64,000 nucleotides of DNA from Roseomonas haemaphysalidis (GCF_017355405.1 NZ_CP061177.1:1533001-1597000); one strand, 5' to 3'. Shown: positions 1 through 9,496, numbered from the stretch's first letter. The notes: a model not told the origin generated them from the letters alone. Numbers and translations are program-made.

Positions 1-675
1 TTCGGCGAGCGCGACTGCTCCTTGCAGCGCCGCCACCAGAAGCTGGTGGAGGAGGCGGGCTCCCCCGCCCTGACGCCGGAGGAACGCGCCGAGATCGGCG
101 CCCAGGTGACGCAGGGCCTGTCGCAGCTCGGCTACCGCAACGCCGGCACGCTGGAATTTCTGTGGCAGGACGGCCAGTTCGCTTTCATCGAGATGAACAC
201 CCGCCTACAGGTGGAGCATCCGGTGACCGAGATGGTCAGCGGCATCGACCTGGTGAAGGAGCAGATCCGTATCGCCGCCGGTGAGCCGCTGGGCTACACC
301 CAGGCCGACATCCGCTTCGAGGGCCATGCCATCGAATGCCGCATTACCGCCGAGGACCCGGACAGCTTTCTTCCCTCGCCCGGCCGGGTGAACACCTTCC
401 ATGCCCCCGGGGGCCTGGGCGTGCGGGTCGATAGCGCGCTGTATTCCGGCTATTCCGTGCCGCCCAACTACGACAGCCTGGTCGCCAAGCTGATCGTGCA
501 CGGCAAAACGCGGGCCGAGGCCATCGCCCGCATGCGCCGCGCGCTGGAGGAGATGGTGGTGGATGGCATCCGCACCACCATCCCGTTGCACCAGCGCATC
601 ATGGCGGACCCGGAGTTCCAAAGCGGCGACTACACCATCCACTGGCTGGAACGCTTCGTCGGCCAGCCGCACTGA
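1..675 (+). CDS. accC: Biotin carboxylase subunit of acetyl-CoA carboxylase, C-terminal part
   Basis: The frame is open from base 1, so this is the 3' half of a gene that begins outside the window. About 224 residues remain. They include the motif [14 protein letters not shown], typical of biotin carboxylases, and the C-terminal domain beginning near [11 protein letters not shown]. The family carboxylates biotin on AccB with ATP and bicarbonate, the first step of fatty acid synthesis, in the cytoplasm. In many alphaproteobacteria the order is accB-accC-aat; here aat lies 3.7 kb downstream, with mprF and virJ between. A GC-rich hairpin follows the stop codon. The identity is secure; the start cannot be seen. 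Confidence 0.97.
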   Translation, partial: FGERDCSLQRRHQKLVEEAGSPALTPEERAEIGAQVTQGLSQLGYRNAGTLEFLWQDGQFAFIEMNTRLQVEHPVTEMVSGIDLVKEQIRIAAGEPLGYTQADIRFEGHAIECRITAEDPDSFLPSPGRVNTFHAPGGLGVRVDSALYSGYSVPPNYDSLVAKLIVHGKTRAEAIARMRRALEEMVVDGIRTTIPLHQRIMADPEFQSGDYTIHWLERFVGQPH

Positions 676-679
676 GGGG

Positions 680-700
680 CGGGGGAGGCGGCCTCCCCCG
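680..700. terminator. GC-rich hairpin after accC
   Basis: This is a perfect 10-bp inverted repeat around one central base, just after the accC stop. No T run follows, so it is either a weak intrinsic terminator or an mRNA 3'-end stabiliser. Confidence 0.45.
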
Positions 701-849
701 AAACCCGCCCGGGCCGGCGCGCCGCGGCCCTGCCGCGCCGCCGGCACATCAACTTCATGCTTTCGCCATCGCAATCGGGCATCCCTAGCCCAAGCTTGTC
801 GTTGAGTGGGAGCATGATCTCCTGCTCGTGACGCAACCGGGATGGCCTG

Positions 850-3498
850 ATGAATGGATTGACCGCCGAGGCGCCTGAGGCGGTGCAGCATGGCGAGCCC
901 GCGGGCCCCGCGATCGCCCATGGCGTCAGCCGCCTGGCGGCGTGGCGCCCCTGGCTGCTGGGCGCTGCCGGGCTGGTCATGGCGGCCATGGCGGTTTTCG
1001 CGCTGGACCGGCTGTCGCAGGAGATCGATTACGCTTCCGTGGTCGCGGCCCTGTCGGCCAAGAGCCTGGGGCTGCTGGCGCTGGCGGTGCTGGCGGCGGC
1101 GGTCAGCTACACCGCCATGATCGGCTACGACCTGTCGGCGCTGCGCCATGTCGGGCCGGAGCCGGCGGTGCCGGCCAGGATCGGCGCGCTGGCGGCGTTT
1201 TGCGGCTTCGCGCTCAGCAACAGCATGGGGGTGGGGGCCTTCACCGGCGGCGCGGTGCGCTGGCGCATCTACGCGGCGGCCGGGGTCAAGCCGGGGCAGA
1301 TCGCCCGCATCCTGGTGTTCGTCACCGCCAGCTTTTCCATCGGCATCTTCTTTGTGGCCGCCATCGGCGTGCTGCTGCAAGCCGGTCAGATGCAGGGCTG
1401 GTTCGGGCTCGACGCCACGCTGCTGCGGGTGCTGGCGGGGCTGACGCTGCTGGCCATGCTGGGGGTGGCGCTGCTGGGGCGCTTCAAGCGCACCGCGCTG
1501 CGGCTGGGGCCGGTGACGCTGCGGGTGCCGGGCGCCAAGCTGGTGCTGGCGCAGGGCGTCATCTCCATCATCGACCTGACGGCTGCGGCGGTGGTGCTGT
1601 GGCTGCTGCTGCCGGACGGCGCGGTGCCGCTGCCGTCCTTTATCGCGCTCTACGTGGTCGCCATCGCCATCGGCGCCGCCAGCCACCTGCCGGGCGGCAT
1701 CGGCGTGTTCGATGCCGTGGTGCTGCTGGCCTTCCAGGGCGGGCCGGTGCCGTTGGACCAGGTGGCCGCCGCCCTGCTGCTGTACCGCGCCATCTATTTC
1801 GTGCTGCCCCTGCTGGTCGCCGTGCTGCTGTTGACCGGGTTCGAGCTGCGGCACCGGGTGCCGGCGGTGGCGGGCGGCGCGCGGGCGCTGCGGGCTTCCA
1901 CCCGGCTGATGCCGCGCTTTCTGGGCGTGCTGGCCTTTGGTGCCGGCGCCGCGCTGCTGCTAGGCGGCATCGCCCCGCCGGTGGAAGGCTTCGAGCCCGG
2001 CTTCATGCTGCCCAACCTGCCGCAGCCGCTGTTCGAGGCCTCGCACCTGCTGTCCTCCGTGGGCGGGCTGGGCCTGCTGTTCGTCGCCTACGGGCTGGCG
2101 CACCGGCTGGATGCGGCCTGGTGGCTGGCGCTGCTGCTGGCGGGCGGTGGCATCCTGTTGTCCGTGGTGCGCGGCAGCGGAGTGCTGGAGCTGACGCTGC
2201 TGACCCTGCTGGGCGTGGCGCTGCTGACATCGCGCCGCCGCTTCGACCGCCGGGCGCGGATGTTCACCCCCACGCTGTCGCCCGGCTGGTGGCTGGCCGT
2301 TGCCTGCGTGCTGGCCGCCGCCACCTGGCTGCTGTTCTTCGCGCATCGCGACGTCGAGTATTCGCGCCAGTTGTGGTGGCGCTTCGAGCTGGACGAGAAC
2401 GCGCCGCGCGCCATGCGCGCCACGCTGGCCGTGGTGCTGCTGGCCGGCGCCGCCGGGCTGTGGAGCCTGTTGAAGCCCGCGCAGTCGCGCGCCGAGCGGC
2501 CGGATGCCGCCGCCCTGGCCCGGGCCGTCGCCATTGTGGAGGCGCAGGATCGGGCCGACGCCAATCTGGTGCGCATGGGCGACAAGGCGCTGTTGCTGAC
2601 GCCGGAAGCCGACGCCTTCATCATGTACGGCCGGCGCGGCCGCTCGTGGATCGCGCTCTACGACCCGATCGGGCCGGCGGCGCAGCGCATCGAGCTGGTG
2701 TGGCGCTTCGTGGAGATGGCCGATGCCCAGGGTGGCCGCGCCGCCTTCTACCAGGTGCGGCCGGACAGCCTGCCGCTGTACATCGATGCCGGCCTGCAGC
2801 CGCTCAAGCTGGGCGAGGCCGCGCGCGTGCGCCTGTCCGCCTTTGAGCTGAAGGGCAAGGCGCGCCAGCCGCTGCGCACCGCCATCAACCGCGCCGAGCG
2901 CGAGGGCATGACCTTCGAGATCCTGCGCCCCGCCGAGGTGCCGCCCGTGCTGGACGAGCTGGAAGCCGTGTCCCGCGCCTGGCTCGACCAGCACAAGGCC
3001 CGCGAGAAGGCCTTTTCGCTCGGGGCCTTCGAGCGGGATTACGTGGCCAGCCAGCCGGTGGCGGTGGTGCGCGGCGCGGAGCGGCAGGTGATCGCCTTCG
3101 CGACGTTGCTGGACACGCCGGGGGCGCGCACGGACATGTCCGTGGACCTGATGCGCCACCGGCCGGACATGCCGCCCGGCACCATGGACTTCCTGTTCAC
3201 CAAGCTGCTGCTGATGGCCAAGGAACAGGGCTATGGCTTTTTCGACCTCGGCATGGCGCCGCTGTCGGGTCTGGCGGCGCATCGCCTCGCGCCCATCTGG
3301 TACCGCCTGGGCGGCATGGTGTTCCACCGGGGCGAGCGGTTCTACAACTTCCGCGGCCTGCGCGCCTTCAAGGAGAAGTTCGACCCGGTGTGGGAGCCGC
3401 GCTACCTGTGCACCGCCGGCGGGCTGGACCCCTGGGTGGTGCTGGCGGATGTCGCGGCGCTGCAATCCGGTGGCCTGCGGGGAGTGATCGGCAAATGA
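850..3498 (+). CDS. mprF: Bifunctional lysylphosphatidylglycerol flippase/synthetase
   Basis: An 882-residue inner-membrane protein. The N-terminal two thirds (about residues 30-555) are a long run of hydrophobic helices, matching the flippase part of the family. From about residue 570 to the end lies a soluble DUF2156/GNAT-like synthase domain, with YGRRGRSW near residue 590 and a FYNFRGLRAFKEKF segment near the C terminus. The family transfers lysine from Lys-tRNA to phosphatidylglycerol and flips the product outward, lowering surface charge and raising resistance to cationic peptides and acid. The start follows a 174-base gap after accC. The stop overlaps the virJ start (ATGA), indicating one transcript. 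The amino acid specificity (Lys or other) is inferred from the family and the virJ partner. Confidence 0.93.
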   Translation: MNGLTAEAPEAVQHGEPAGPAIAHGVSRLAAWRPWLLGAAGLVMAAMAVFALDRLSQEIDYASVVAALSAKSLGLLALAVLAAAVSYTAMIGYDLSALRHVGPEPAVPARIGALAAFCGFALSNSMGVGAFTGGAVRWRIYAAAGVKPGQIARILVFVTASFSIGIFFVAAIGVLLQAGQMQGWFGLDATLLRVLAGLTLLAMLGVALLGRFKRTALRLGPVTLRVPGAKLVLAQGVISIIDLTAAAVVLWLLLPDGAVPLPSFIALYVVAIAIGAASHLPGGIGVFDAVVLLAFQGGPVPLDQVAAALLLYRAIYFVLPLLVAVLLLTGFELRHRVPAVAGGARALRASTRLMPRFLGVLAFGAGAALLLGGIAPPVEGFEPGFMLPNLPQPLFEASHLLSSVGGLGLLFVAYGLAHRLDAAWWLALLLAGGGILLSVVRGSGVLELTLLTLLGVALLTSRRRFDRRARMFTPTLSPGWWLAVACVLAAATWLLFFAHRDVEYSRQLWWRFELDENAPRAMRATLAVVLLAGAAGLWSLLKPAQSRAERPDAAALARAVAIVEAQDRADANLVRMGDKALLLTPEADAFIMYGRRGRSWIALYDPIGPAAQRIELVWRFVEMADAQGGRAAFYQVRPDSLPLYIDAGLQPLKLGEAARVRLSAFELKGKARQPLRTAINRAEREGMTFEILRPAEVPPVLDELEAVSRAWLDQHKAREKAFSLGAFERDYVASQPVAVVRGAERQVIAFATLLDTPGARTDMSVDLMRHRPDMPPGTMDFLFTKLLLMAKEQGYGFFDLGMAPLSGLAAHRLAPIWYRLGGMVFHRGERFYNFRGLRAFKEKFDPVWEPRYLCTAGGLDPWVVLADVAALQSGGLRGVIGK

Positions 3499-4205
3499 GC
3501 ATCGGCAAACGCGGCCTGCTGGCCGGCATCGGTGGGGCCGCGCTGCTGGCTCGCCCGGCCCTGGCGCAGCGCGACACCTCCAAATGGCTGATCGAGATGC
3601 CGGCCAAGACGCCGCGCAAGGACGTCTTCGCCATCATCCTGTCCGGCGACGGCGGCTGGCGCGACATCGACCGCACCATGGGGCGGAACTTCCGTGACCG
3701 TGGCATGTCCGTGGTCGGCTTCGACTGCCTGAACTGGTTCTGGACCCGCCGCTCGCCGCAGGAAGTCGCGACCGAGCTGGACCGCGTGGTGGCGCTCTAC
3801 GCCGGCAAGTGGAACATCCCGAAGGTGGCGCTGGTGGGGTATTCCTTCGGCGCGGACATTCTGCCCGGCACCTGGCCGCGGCTGCAGGATGCGACGCGTG
3901 ACAGGATGGTCCTGGTGTCCCTCCTGGCCTTCGCCAAGGAAGCCGCCTTCGAGATCCGCATCGGCGATTTCCTGGGCCTCGGCCGGCCGACCGCCGTGCC
4001 GACCATTCCGGACGTGCCCAACATCCCGCCCGCCCTAGTGCAATGCATCTATGGCACGGACGAGGCCAAGGACACCGGCTGCACCAGCTTCGCAAGCCCG
4101 CCCGCGCAGATCATCGGCATCAAGGGCGGGCACCATTTCGACGAGAACTACCACGCGCTCGCGGACCGCATCTATGCACGGCTGCCGCCGGCGCCGCAGG
4201 GGTGA
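3495..4205 (+). CDS. virJ: AcvB/VirJ-family lysyl-phosphatidylglycerol hydrolase, periplasmic
   Basis: A 236-residue protein with an N-terminal signal peptide (RR near residues 5-6, hydrophobic core, ALA cleavage near 24) and an alpha/beta-hydrolase fold. The nucleophile elbow GYSFG places the catalytic Ser near residue 117, and the likely catalytic His lies in GGHHFD near 213. In Agrobacterium, acvB lies beside lpiA (an mprF homologue) and its product hydrolyses lysyl-phosphatidylglycerol in the periplasm. This gene has the single VirJ domain only, without the extra N-terminal half of AcvB. The start codon overlaps the mprF stop (ATGA), which fixes the start and implies translational coupling. 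The function rests on family and context. Confidence 0.88.
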   Translation: MSIGKRGLLAGIGGAALLARPALAQRDTSKWLIEMPAKTPRKDVFAIILSGDGGWRDIDRTMGRNFRDRGMSVVGFDCLNWFWTRRSPQEVATELDRVVALYAGKWNIPKVALVGYSFGADILPGTWPRLQDATRDRMVLVSLLAFAKEAAFEIRIGDFLGLGRPTAVPTIPDVPNIPPALVQCIYGTDEAKDTGCTSFASPPAQIIGIKGGHHFDENYHALADRIYARLPPAPQG

Positions 4206-4365
4206 CGGGCGCCGGCCGGGGGCGTCCCGAAACCGCGCCTGACGGGTCCGGGCGTGGTTTCGCTGGCGGGGGCGGGTGCATCGCCCCACCCCGGGAAGCC
4301 CCGGGAAAGGGCAACGGCTCCTTGCCCGGCCGCTCCACCCCTGGCGGCACTCCGCCGCCGCACCC

Positions 4366-5031
4366 ATGATAAGCGCCGTGTCCCGCCATTCCGTCCAGAT
4401 CACGCCCGAGCTGTTGCTGCGCGCTTATCGTGCCGGGTTGTTTCCCATGGCCGAATCCCGCGACGCGGGGCAGCTCTACTGGCTGGACCCGGAACTGCGC
4501 GGCATCCTGCCGCTGGACGGGTTCCACCTGTCCCGCCGCCTGGCACGGACCGTGCTGTCGGGCGGCTTCCGCGTCACGGCGGACACGGCCTTCGCCGCCA
4601 CCATCGCGCAATGCGCCGCGCCTGCCCCCGGGCGGGAAGACAGCTGGATCAACCCGGAGATCGAGGCCCTGTTCACCATGCTGCACCGCCAGGGGCACGG
4701 CCATTCCATCGAAGTATGGCAGGGCGAGGAACTGGTGGGCGGGTTGTACGGCGTGGCGCAGGGCGGGGCCTTCTTCGGGGAAAGCATGTTCAGCCGGGCG
4801 CGGGACGCCTCCAAGGTCGCGCTGGTGCAACTGGTGGCGCGGCTGCGGCTGGGCGGCTTCACGCTGTTGGACACGCAGTTCGTCACCGGCCACCTGGGGC
4901 AGTTCGGCGCGGCGGAGATCCCCCGCGCCGCCTATCGCCGCAGGCTCAGCCAGGCGCTGGAACAGCCCGCCCGCTGGCTGCCGCAGCCGGCGGGGCTGGA
5001 GGACGAGATCCGCGCCATGCGGCAGGCATAG
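4366..5031 (+). CDS. aat: Leucyl/phenylalanyl-tRNA-protein transferase
   Basis: A 221-residue cytoplasmic enzyme. It carries the family landmarks [14 protein letters not shown] near the N terminus, [19 protein letters not shown] in the middle, and LLDTQF followed by GHLGQFGA near residue 180. The family adds Leu or Phe from charged tRNA to proteins with N-terminal Arg or Lys, marking them for ClpAP through the N-end rule. The ATG at 4366 gives the usual length (about 220-230). An in-frame upstream ATG at 4276 lies in low-complexity GC-rich sequence and would add a proline-rich stretch that is not typical of the family. The gene converges on rpsD. Confidence 0.95.
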   Translation: MISAVSRHSVQITPELLLRAYRAGLFPMAESRDAGQLYWLDPELRGILPLDGFHLSRRLARTVLSGGFRVTADTAFAATIAQCAAPAPGREDSWINPEIEALFTMLHRQGHGHSIEVWQGEELVGGLYGVAQGGAFFGESMFSRARDASKVALVQLVARLRLGGFTLLDTQFVTGHLGQFGAAEIPRAAYRRRLSQALEQPARWLPQPAGLEDEIRAMRQA

Positions 5032-5060
5032 AAAAAGGGGAGGCGCCGAAGCACCTCCCC
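5032..5060 (-). terminator. Rho-independent terminator of rpsD
   Basis: Read on the minus strand this is a 10-bp stem with one mismatch and a 4-base loop (5037-5060), followed by TTTTT (5032-5036). It lies about 35 bases past the rpsD stop. The same hairpin may also end aat transcripts, but the T run is only on the rpsD side. Confidence 0.8.
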
Positions 5061-5094
5061 CTGAAAGTCTCCGGAGCCAGGGGCCCCGGGCCGG

Positions 5095-5712
5095 TCAGCG
5101 CGAGTAGAACTCGACCACCAGGTTCGGTTCCATCTGCACCGGGTAGGGCACGTCCGACAGCTTCGGGGCGCGCAGGTAGCGGCCCTTCATCTGGCGGTGG
5201 TCGACCTCTAGGTACTCCGGCACGTCGCGCTCGCCGGACTGGGCGGCGTCCAGCACGCAAACCAGCTGCTTGGACTTCTCCTTGACCTCGATCACGTCGT
5301 TGTCGCGAACTAGGTAGGAGGGGATGTTGACGCGCTTGCCGTTCACCGTGACGTGGCCATGGTTCACGAACTGGCGGGCGGCGAAGGGGGTCATCGCCAG
5401 CTTCAGGCGGTAGATCACCGCGTCCAGGCGGCGCTCCAGCAGCTCGATCAGGTTCTCCGAGGTGTCGCCCTTACGGCGCACGGCCTCCTCGTAGTACTTG
5501 CGGAATTGCTTCTCGCCGATGTTGCCGTAGTAGCCCTTGAGCTTCTGCTTGGCCATCAGCTGGATGCCGAAGTCGGTCGGCTTCTGCTTGCGGCGCTGGC
5601 CGTGCTGGCCGGGGCCGTATTCGCGCTTGCTGATGGGGGACTTGGCGCGGCCCCACAGGTTGACGCCGAGGCGGCGATTGATCTTGTACTTGCTTTCCGC
5701 GCGCTTGGTCAT
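5095..5712 (-). CDS. rpsD: 30S ribosomal protein S4
   Basis: A 205-residue protein beginning [20 protein letters not shown], typical of alphaproteobacterial S4. The S4 RNA-binding domain is visible at [20 protein letters not shown] (about residues 113-132). S4 binds 16S rRNA early in small-subunit assembly. Here it is a single-gene unit rather than part of the alpha operon, which is common in alphaproteobacteria. The ATG at 5712 matches the family start; the longer open frame upstream is non-coding. A TTGACA-type promoter lies upstream and a terminator downstream. Confidence 0.98.
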   Translation of the reverse strand: MTKRAESKYKINRRLGVNLWGRAKSPISKREYGPGQHGQRRKQKPTDFGIQLMAKQKLKGYYGNIGEKQFRKYYEEAVRRKGDTSENLIELLERRLDAVIYRLKLAMTPFAARQFVNHGHVTVNGKRVNIPSYLVRDNDVIEVKEKSKQLVCVLDAAQSGERDVPEYLEVDHRQMKGRYLRAPKLSDVPYPVQMEPNLVVEFYSR

Positions 5713-5834
5713 GCGGCGGGCTCCTTCTTCGATGCGGCTGTGCCGCTGTTTTGTCCCGGTAGTCCCAAGGCGGGCATGCCAAGGGCGGGGCGCGGGCACG
5801 GTGGCCCACGTCCGCGTTCCCGGAAGGGTGGGGG

Positions 5835-5864
5835 CGTGTAGCCGCCCGAGGCGGCGCCTGTCAA
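5835..5864 (-). promoter_or_regulatory. Candidate sigma-70 promoter of rpsD
   Basis: On the minus strand there is a perfect TTGACA (5859-5864), an 18-base spacer and TACACG (5835-5840), about 120 bases before the rpsD start. The -35 is perfect; the -10 matches TATAAT at only 3 of 6 positions. A strong promoter is expected for a ribosomal protein gene. Confidence 0.4.
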
Positions 5865-5911
5865 ACGCCGGGCGCTTGCCAAGCCGCCCGCCGCCGCATA
5901 CTGCCGCAGCT

Positions 5912-6118
5912 ATGGTGACACGCGCGCAATTGCTGGTGCTGGGGCTGACCGCCGGGGTGACGGGCAGTCTGGTGGGCGGGCTGATGCTGGGCATCGGCCT
6001 CGGCCTCGTGGTCAACAGCGTGCATGCTGGCTGGGTGCTGGTGCTGCCCGCGGCGCCGCTCAGCGGCCTGATCGGCTACTGGCAGGGCAAGCGGCTGGCG
6101 CGGGACGCCGGCCTCTAG
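5912..6118 (+). CDS. Small two-helix membrane protein, unknown function
   Basis: A 68-residue protein with two predicted membrane helices (about residues 6-30 and 36-56) separated by a short VNSVHAGW turn, ending in a basic tail KRLARDAG. I do not recognise a family. The start at ATG 5912 lacks a clear ribosome site. It is divergent from rpsD and converges on the acyltransferase gene; the two genes share the palindrome CTAG, so each reads TAG from the same four bases. It is probably a real small inner-membrane protein, because hydrophobicity and the Gly pattern are coherent across its whole length, but it could be a chance frame. Confidence 0.6.
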   Translation: MVTRAQLLVLGLTAGVTGSLVGGLMLGIGLGLVVNSVHAGWVLVLPAAPLSGLIGYWQGKRLARDAGL

Positions 6119-7230
6119 GCCACCGCCGGCGCCACGGCGCGGCGCGCCTTGCCGCGCGCCATGCTGGGCTTCTCCACCAGCCGATGCAGCACCCAGGCGG
6201 CCGCCAAGCAGGCCAGCAGAGCCAGGCCCAGCGCCGGGGCATAGGCCATGCCCCAGCCCTGCACCAAAGCCTGCAGCAGCGCGTAGCCCAGCATCGCATG
6301 CACCAGGTATAGCGGGTAGCTGACCGCCGACAGCCAGCGCAGCGGCGCCAGCGGCACGGCCCGGTTCCGCAACGCGAAGCACAGCGCGAAGACGCCCCAG
6401 CCCCACAGATAGCTGAAGCCCGCCGAGTTGAAGCTGCCCGCCATGGGCCCGCCCATCCAGGTCAGCAGAAACAGCCCCAGGGTGACGGCCGAGGCGCCCA
6501 GCAGCGCAGAGAACCCCAGGGCGCCGCGCAGAAACAGGAAGAATAGCGTGCCCAGCAGCAGAAAGGGCAGGAACATGAACCCGTGCGCCGTGCCGCGCAG
6601 GGCGTAGCCGAGGCGCAGGGGCAGCAGCGGCATGGCCCAGGCGGCAAGCAGGTTCAGCGCCAGCATCGCCACCGCCAGCCCGACCACGAAGCCGCCTTTC
6701 CACCGCAGCAGCCACGGCAGCGCCAGGGCGAACAGCAGGTAGAACTTCAGTTCCACCGTCAGCGTCCAGTTCACGAGGTCGACGCTGCTGATGCCCGCGA
6801 GGTCGTGCAGCAGCACCGCATTGGCCAGCAGCGCCAGCGGATTGACCTGCAGCGGCTCGCCCCAGAAGGCGCCGGATGCCGCCCGCACCGCCAGCCCCAG
6901 CAGCAGCGCCGCCAGGTAGGTCGGGAAGATGCGCCACAGCCGCGCCCGCAGAAAAGCCAGCCGCCCGGTGCCGTTGAACGAGAAGGGGATGACGAAGCCG
7001 CTGATCAGAAAGAACACCGCCACGCCGAAGGGCCCCGGGTTGAAGGGCAGCCGCTCATGCAGCGCCGCCAGCCCGGGCACCGGCCCGGCCGGCACCGGAC
7101 CGCCGACGAACTGCGCCACCAGCTCCGGCTGATACCAGTAGATGCCCGCCAGATGGCTGAACACCACCAGCAGCGCCGCGATGCCGCGGAGCTGGTCGGC
7201 GAACAGGATCTTGGGCCGTTGGTCCGCCAT
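6115..7230 (-). CDS. Acyltransferase 3 family membrane protein (O-acetylase type)
   Basis: A 371-residue inner-membrane protein with about ten hydrophobic helices. The N terminus has the family signature LFADQLRGIAALLVVFSH, including the Arg-Gly and His residues expected for acyl transfer, followed by a FFLISGFVIPFS segment near residue 95. Members O-acylate surface polysaccharides, lipooligosaccharides or membrane glycans. No polysaccharide locus adjoins it, so the acceptor is unknown. It lies downstream of an ABC exporter gene on the same strand, 204 bases away with a hairpin between, so they are probably separate transcripts. Confidence 0.85.
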   Translation of the reverse strand: MADQRPKILFADQLRGIAALLVVFSHLAGIYWYQPELVAQFVGGPVPAGPVPGLAALHERLPFNPGPFGVAVFFLISGFVIPFSFNGTGRLAFLRARLWRIFPTYLAALLLGLAVRAASGAFWGEPLQVNPLALLANAVLLHDLAGISSVDLVNWTLTVELKFYLLFALALPWLLRWKGGFVVGLAVAMLALNLLAAWAMPLLPLRLGYALRGTAHGFMFLPFLLLGTLFFLFLRGALGFSALLGASAVTLGLFLLTWMGGPMAGSFNSAGFSYLWGWGVFALCFALRNRAVPLAPLRWLSAVSYPLYLVHAMLGYALLQALVQGWGMAYAPALGLALLACLAAAWVLHRLVEKPSMARGKARRAVAPAVA

Positions 7231-7308
7231 GGCTGCGCCCCGGGGTGGTTGCTGGTGCTGCCAGATGCCAGCGCGGGGGGTGATCTGCCAAGCGAAGGAT
7301 GCAGCGAG

Positions 7309-7332
7309 GCCGGGGGCGTGAATTCCCCCGGC
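7309..7332 (-). terminator. Hairpin between ABC exporter and acyltransferase genes
   Basis: A perfect 8-bp stem (7309-7316 with 7325-7332) and 8-base loop lie about 100 bases beyond the stop of the upstream exporter gene. There is no T run, so terminator activity is uncertain. Confidence 0.35.
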
Positions 7333-7434
7333 AAGGACCGAAGCGGATCACCGCGACGGCAAGGGGCAGCCACGCGGCGGCGGAACGGAGAGGAGGGACG
7401 GGGAGGCCACCCCTAGCCTCCGCCGCGCCGGAGA

Positions 7435-9306
7435 TCAGGCCGCGATCAGCGCCTCGGACTGGCGGCGCACCATATCCTGGTAAGGGCCGGGGCGGCGCAT
7501 CAGCAGCTCCGGGGCGCCGTCCTGCACCACTTGCCCGGCATCCATCACCACGATGCGGTCGAAATTGGACAGGGTGGCGAGGCGGTGCGCGACCGCGATG
7601 ACGGTGCGGCCCTGCATCAGGCCATCCAGCGCCACCTGCACCTCCGCCTCGCTTTCGGAGTCGAGCGCCGAGGTCGCCTCGTCCAGCAGCAGGATGGGGG
7701 CGTTCTTCAGCAGGGCACGGGCGATGGCGAGGCGCTGGCGCTGGCCGCCGGACAGCTTGGCGCCGCGGTCGCCGACGATGGTGTCGAAGCCCTCCGGCAG
7801 CGCCTCGATGAAGTCGCGGCAGCGGGCCGCCTCGGCGGCGGCCAGCACCTCGGCGTCCGAGGCATCGGGGCGGGCGTAGCGGATGTTTTCCAGCACCGTG
7901 CGGTGGAACAGCGACACGTCCTGCGGCACCACCGCGATCATCTCGGCCAGGCTTTCGCGCGTGGCGTGGGCGATGTCCTGGCCGTCGATGGTCACGCGCC
8001 CCAGCTGCGGCGCGGCATGGCGCTGCAACAGCGTCAGCAGCGTGGACTTGCCGGCGCCGGAGCGCCCGACCACGCCGACCTTCTGGCCGGCCGCGATGTC
8101 GAGCCGCAGGTGGCGCAGGATGGGCGGGCTGCCGGCGGGGGCGGCGGGATAGGAGAAGGTGATGTCCTCGAACACCACCTCGCCGCTCGCCCGGTCGGAC
8201 GGGGTGGCCAGGATATGGGCGTCCTCGATGTCGGGCATGTCGTGCTTGACCAGCAGCGCGCCCAGCGCCTCGCGCATGCGGGCCACGTACTGGGTGAGGT
8301 CCACCAGCGCCATCGCCAGATCGCGCGAGGCGTGCAGGATAGTGAAGCCCAGTGTGCACACCAGCACGATGTCGCCCGTGGTGGCGCGGCCGGTTTGCCA
8401 CAGGTGCACGGACCAGCCCAGCAGGCAGGCGGTCAGCACGGCGGTGGCGGCACCATGCACCAGCCGCAGCTTTTCCAGATAGCGCAGCGAGGCGCGGCGG
8501 GCGCCGGTCTCGGCTTCCAGCGCGTGGTCCAGCCGCTGGCCTTCGCGGCCAAAGGCGCCAAAGGCGCGCACCAGGGCGAAGTTCTGCACCACGTCCACTA
8601 GCTGCCCGTCCACCGCCGCGGCGCGGCCGGCGAAGCTGTCGTGCAGCACGTCGCCCTTGCGGCCCAACAGGGCGATGCCGGCGGCCAGCGCGCCGGCGGC
8701 GACGACCAGGCACAGCGCCATCCAGGGGTCGACGCTGGCCAGAAAGCCGATGGACAGCACCACGGCGACCGCCGGCGGCACCGTGTGCCAGGTGAAGTTC
8801 TGCAGCAGGGTGAAGGCGGCGGTGCCGGTGGCGCTGATGCGGCTGGCCAGCGTGCCGGCCGAGCGGTTGGCGAAGTAGCCGGGCGCGTGGCCCGACAGGT
8901 GGCGGAACAACTCGGCCCGCATGGAGGCGGTGGCGCGCGGAAACCGGTCCGCGGCGATCCAGCCGCCGACGCGCCACAGCATGTTGTCCGCGGTGATGAC
9001 GCCGGCGAGGATGGCGAACGCGGTCCACACGGCGGTGGAGGCCACTGCCATGGGGTCGCCGGACAGCGTGTCGATCAGGTGCTTGACCGCGTAGTTGGCA
9101 CCGACCGAGCAGCCCACCGCGCCCAGCACCGCGGCCAGGATGGCGGCGTGCGACCCGGCATGGGGGCGCAGGTGACGCATCAGATAGGCCACGGGGCGGT
9201 GGGCGAAGCGCAGAACCTCCGCCCCCTCGCGGTTGGCGGCCTGGGATGGCGTCTCAACCCGGCCGGAAGAAGCGGAATCGGTGGTCTGTCTGTCGCTGGG
9301 CTGCAT
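7435..9306 (-). CDS. ABC exporter, fused membrane and ATP-binding domains
   Basis: A 623-residue half-transporter. About residues 45-345 hold six membrane helices of the ABC type-1 exporter fold. The nucleotide-binding domain follows, with Walker A GRSGAGKST (about 412-420), signature LSGGQRQR (near 516) and Walker B ILLLDEATSALD (near 535). It would act as a homodimer exporting lipid, drug or peptide; the substrate cannot be told. I prefer ATG 9306, which has AGGTG about 9 bases upstream; an in-frame TTG at 9345 would add 13 residues. The gene is divergent from a glycosyltransferase gene, so a glycolipid or envelope role is possible. Confidence 0.87.
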   Translation of the reverse strand: MQPSDRQTTDSASSGRVETPSQAANREGAEVLRFAHRPVAYLMRHLRPHAGSHAAILAAVLGAVGCSVGANYAVKHLIDTLSGDPMAVASTAVWTAFAILAGVITADNMLWRVGGWIAADRFPRATASMRAELFRHLSGHAPGYFANRSAGTLASRISATGTAAFTLLQNFTWHTVPPAVAVVLSIGFLASVDPWMALCLVVAAGALAAGIALLGRKGDVLHDSFAGRAAAVDGQLVDVVQNFALVRAFGAFGREGQRLDHALEAETGARRASLRYLEKLRLVHGAATAVLTACLLGWSVHLWQTGRATTGDIVLVCTLGFTILHASRDLAMALVDLTQYVARMREALGALLVKHDMPDIEDAHILATPSDRASGEVVFEDITFSYPAAPAGSPPILRHLRLDIAAGQKVGVVGRSGAGKSTLLTLLQRHAAPQLGRVTIDGQDIAHATRESLAEMIAVVPQDVSLFHRTVLENIRYARPDASDAEVLAAAEAARCRDFIEALPEGFDTIVGDRGAKLSGGQRQRLAIARALLKNAPILLLDEATSALDSESEAEVQVALDGLMQGRTVIAVAHRLATLSNFDRIVVMDAGQVVQDGAPELLMRRPGPYQDMVRRQSEALIAA

Positions 9307-9496
9307 GGGGTCCGGCACCTCATTCGTCCGCTGGGAGGCACACAAGCTCGTGAGGACACGTCGCTTCCGCGTTAAAAGGCAGGAAACACCGCCATCACGT
9401 CAGAATCGTGGCGGGCTTCGCCAGAAGCAAACCGCATTCGCGCCTCAAGTTGCCGACATGACGCACGCTCTTGCCCACTGACGGAGTTCGGACCCG

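Noticed and set aside
205..1854. Long minus-strand open frame (549 codons) opposite accC and mprF
   Set aside because: Its translation is His/Gln/Arg/Gly-rich low complexity with no family features; it is the antisense shadow of two well-supported genes in GC-rich DNA.
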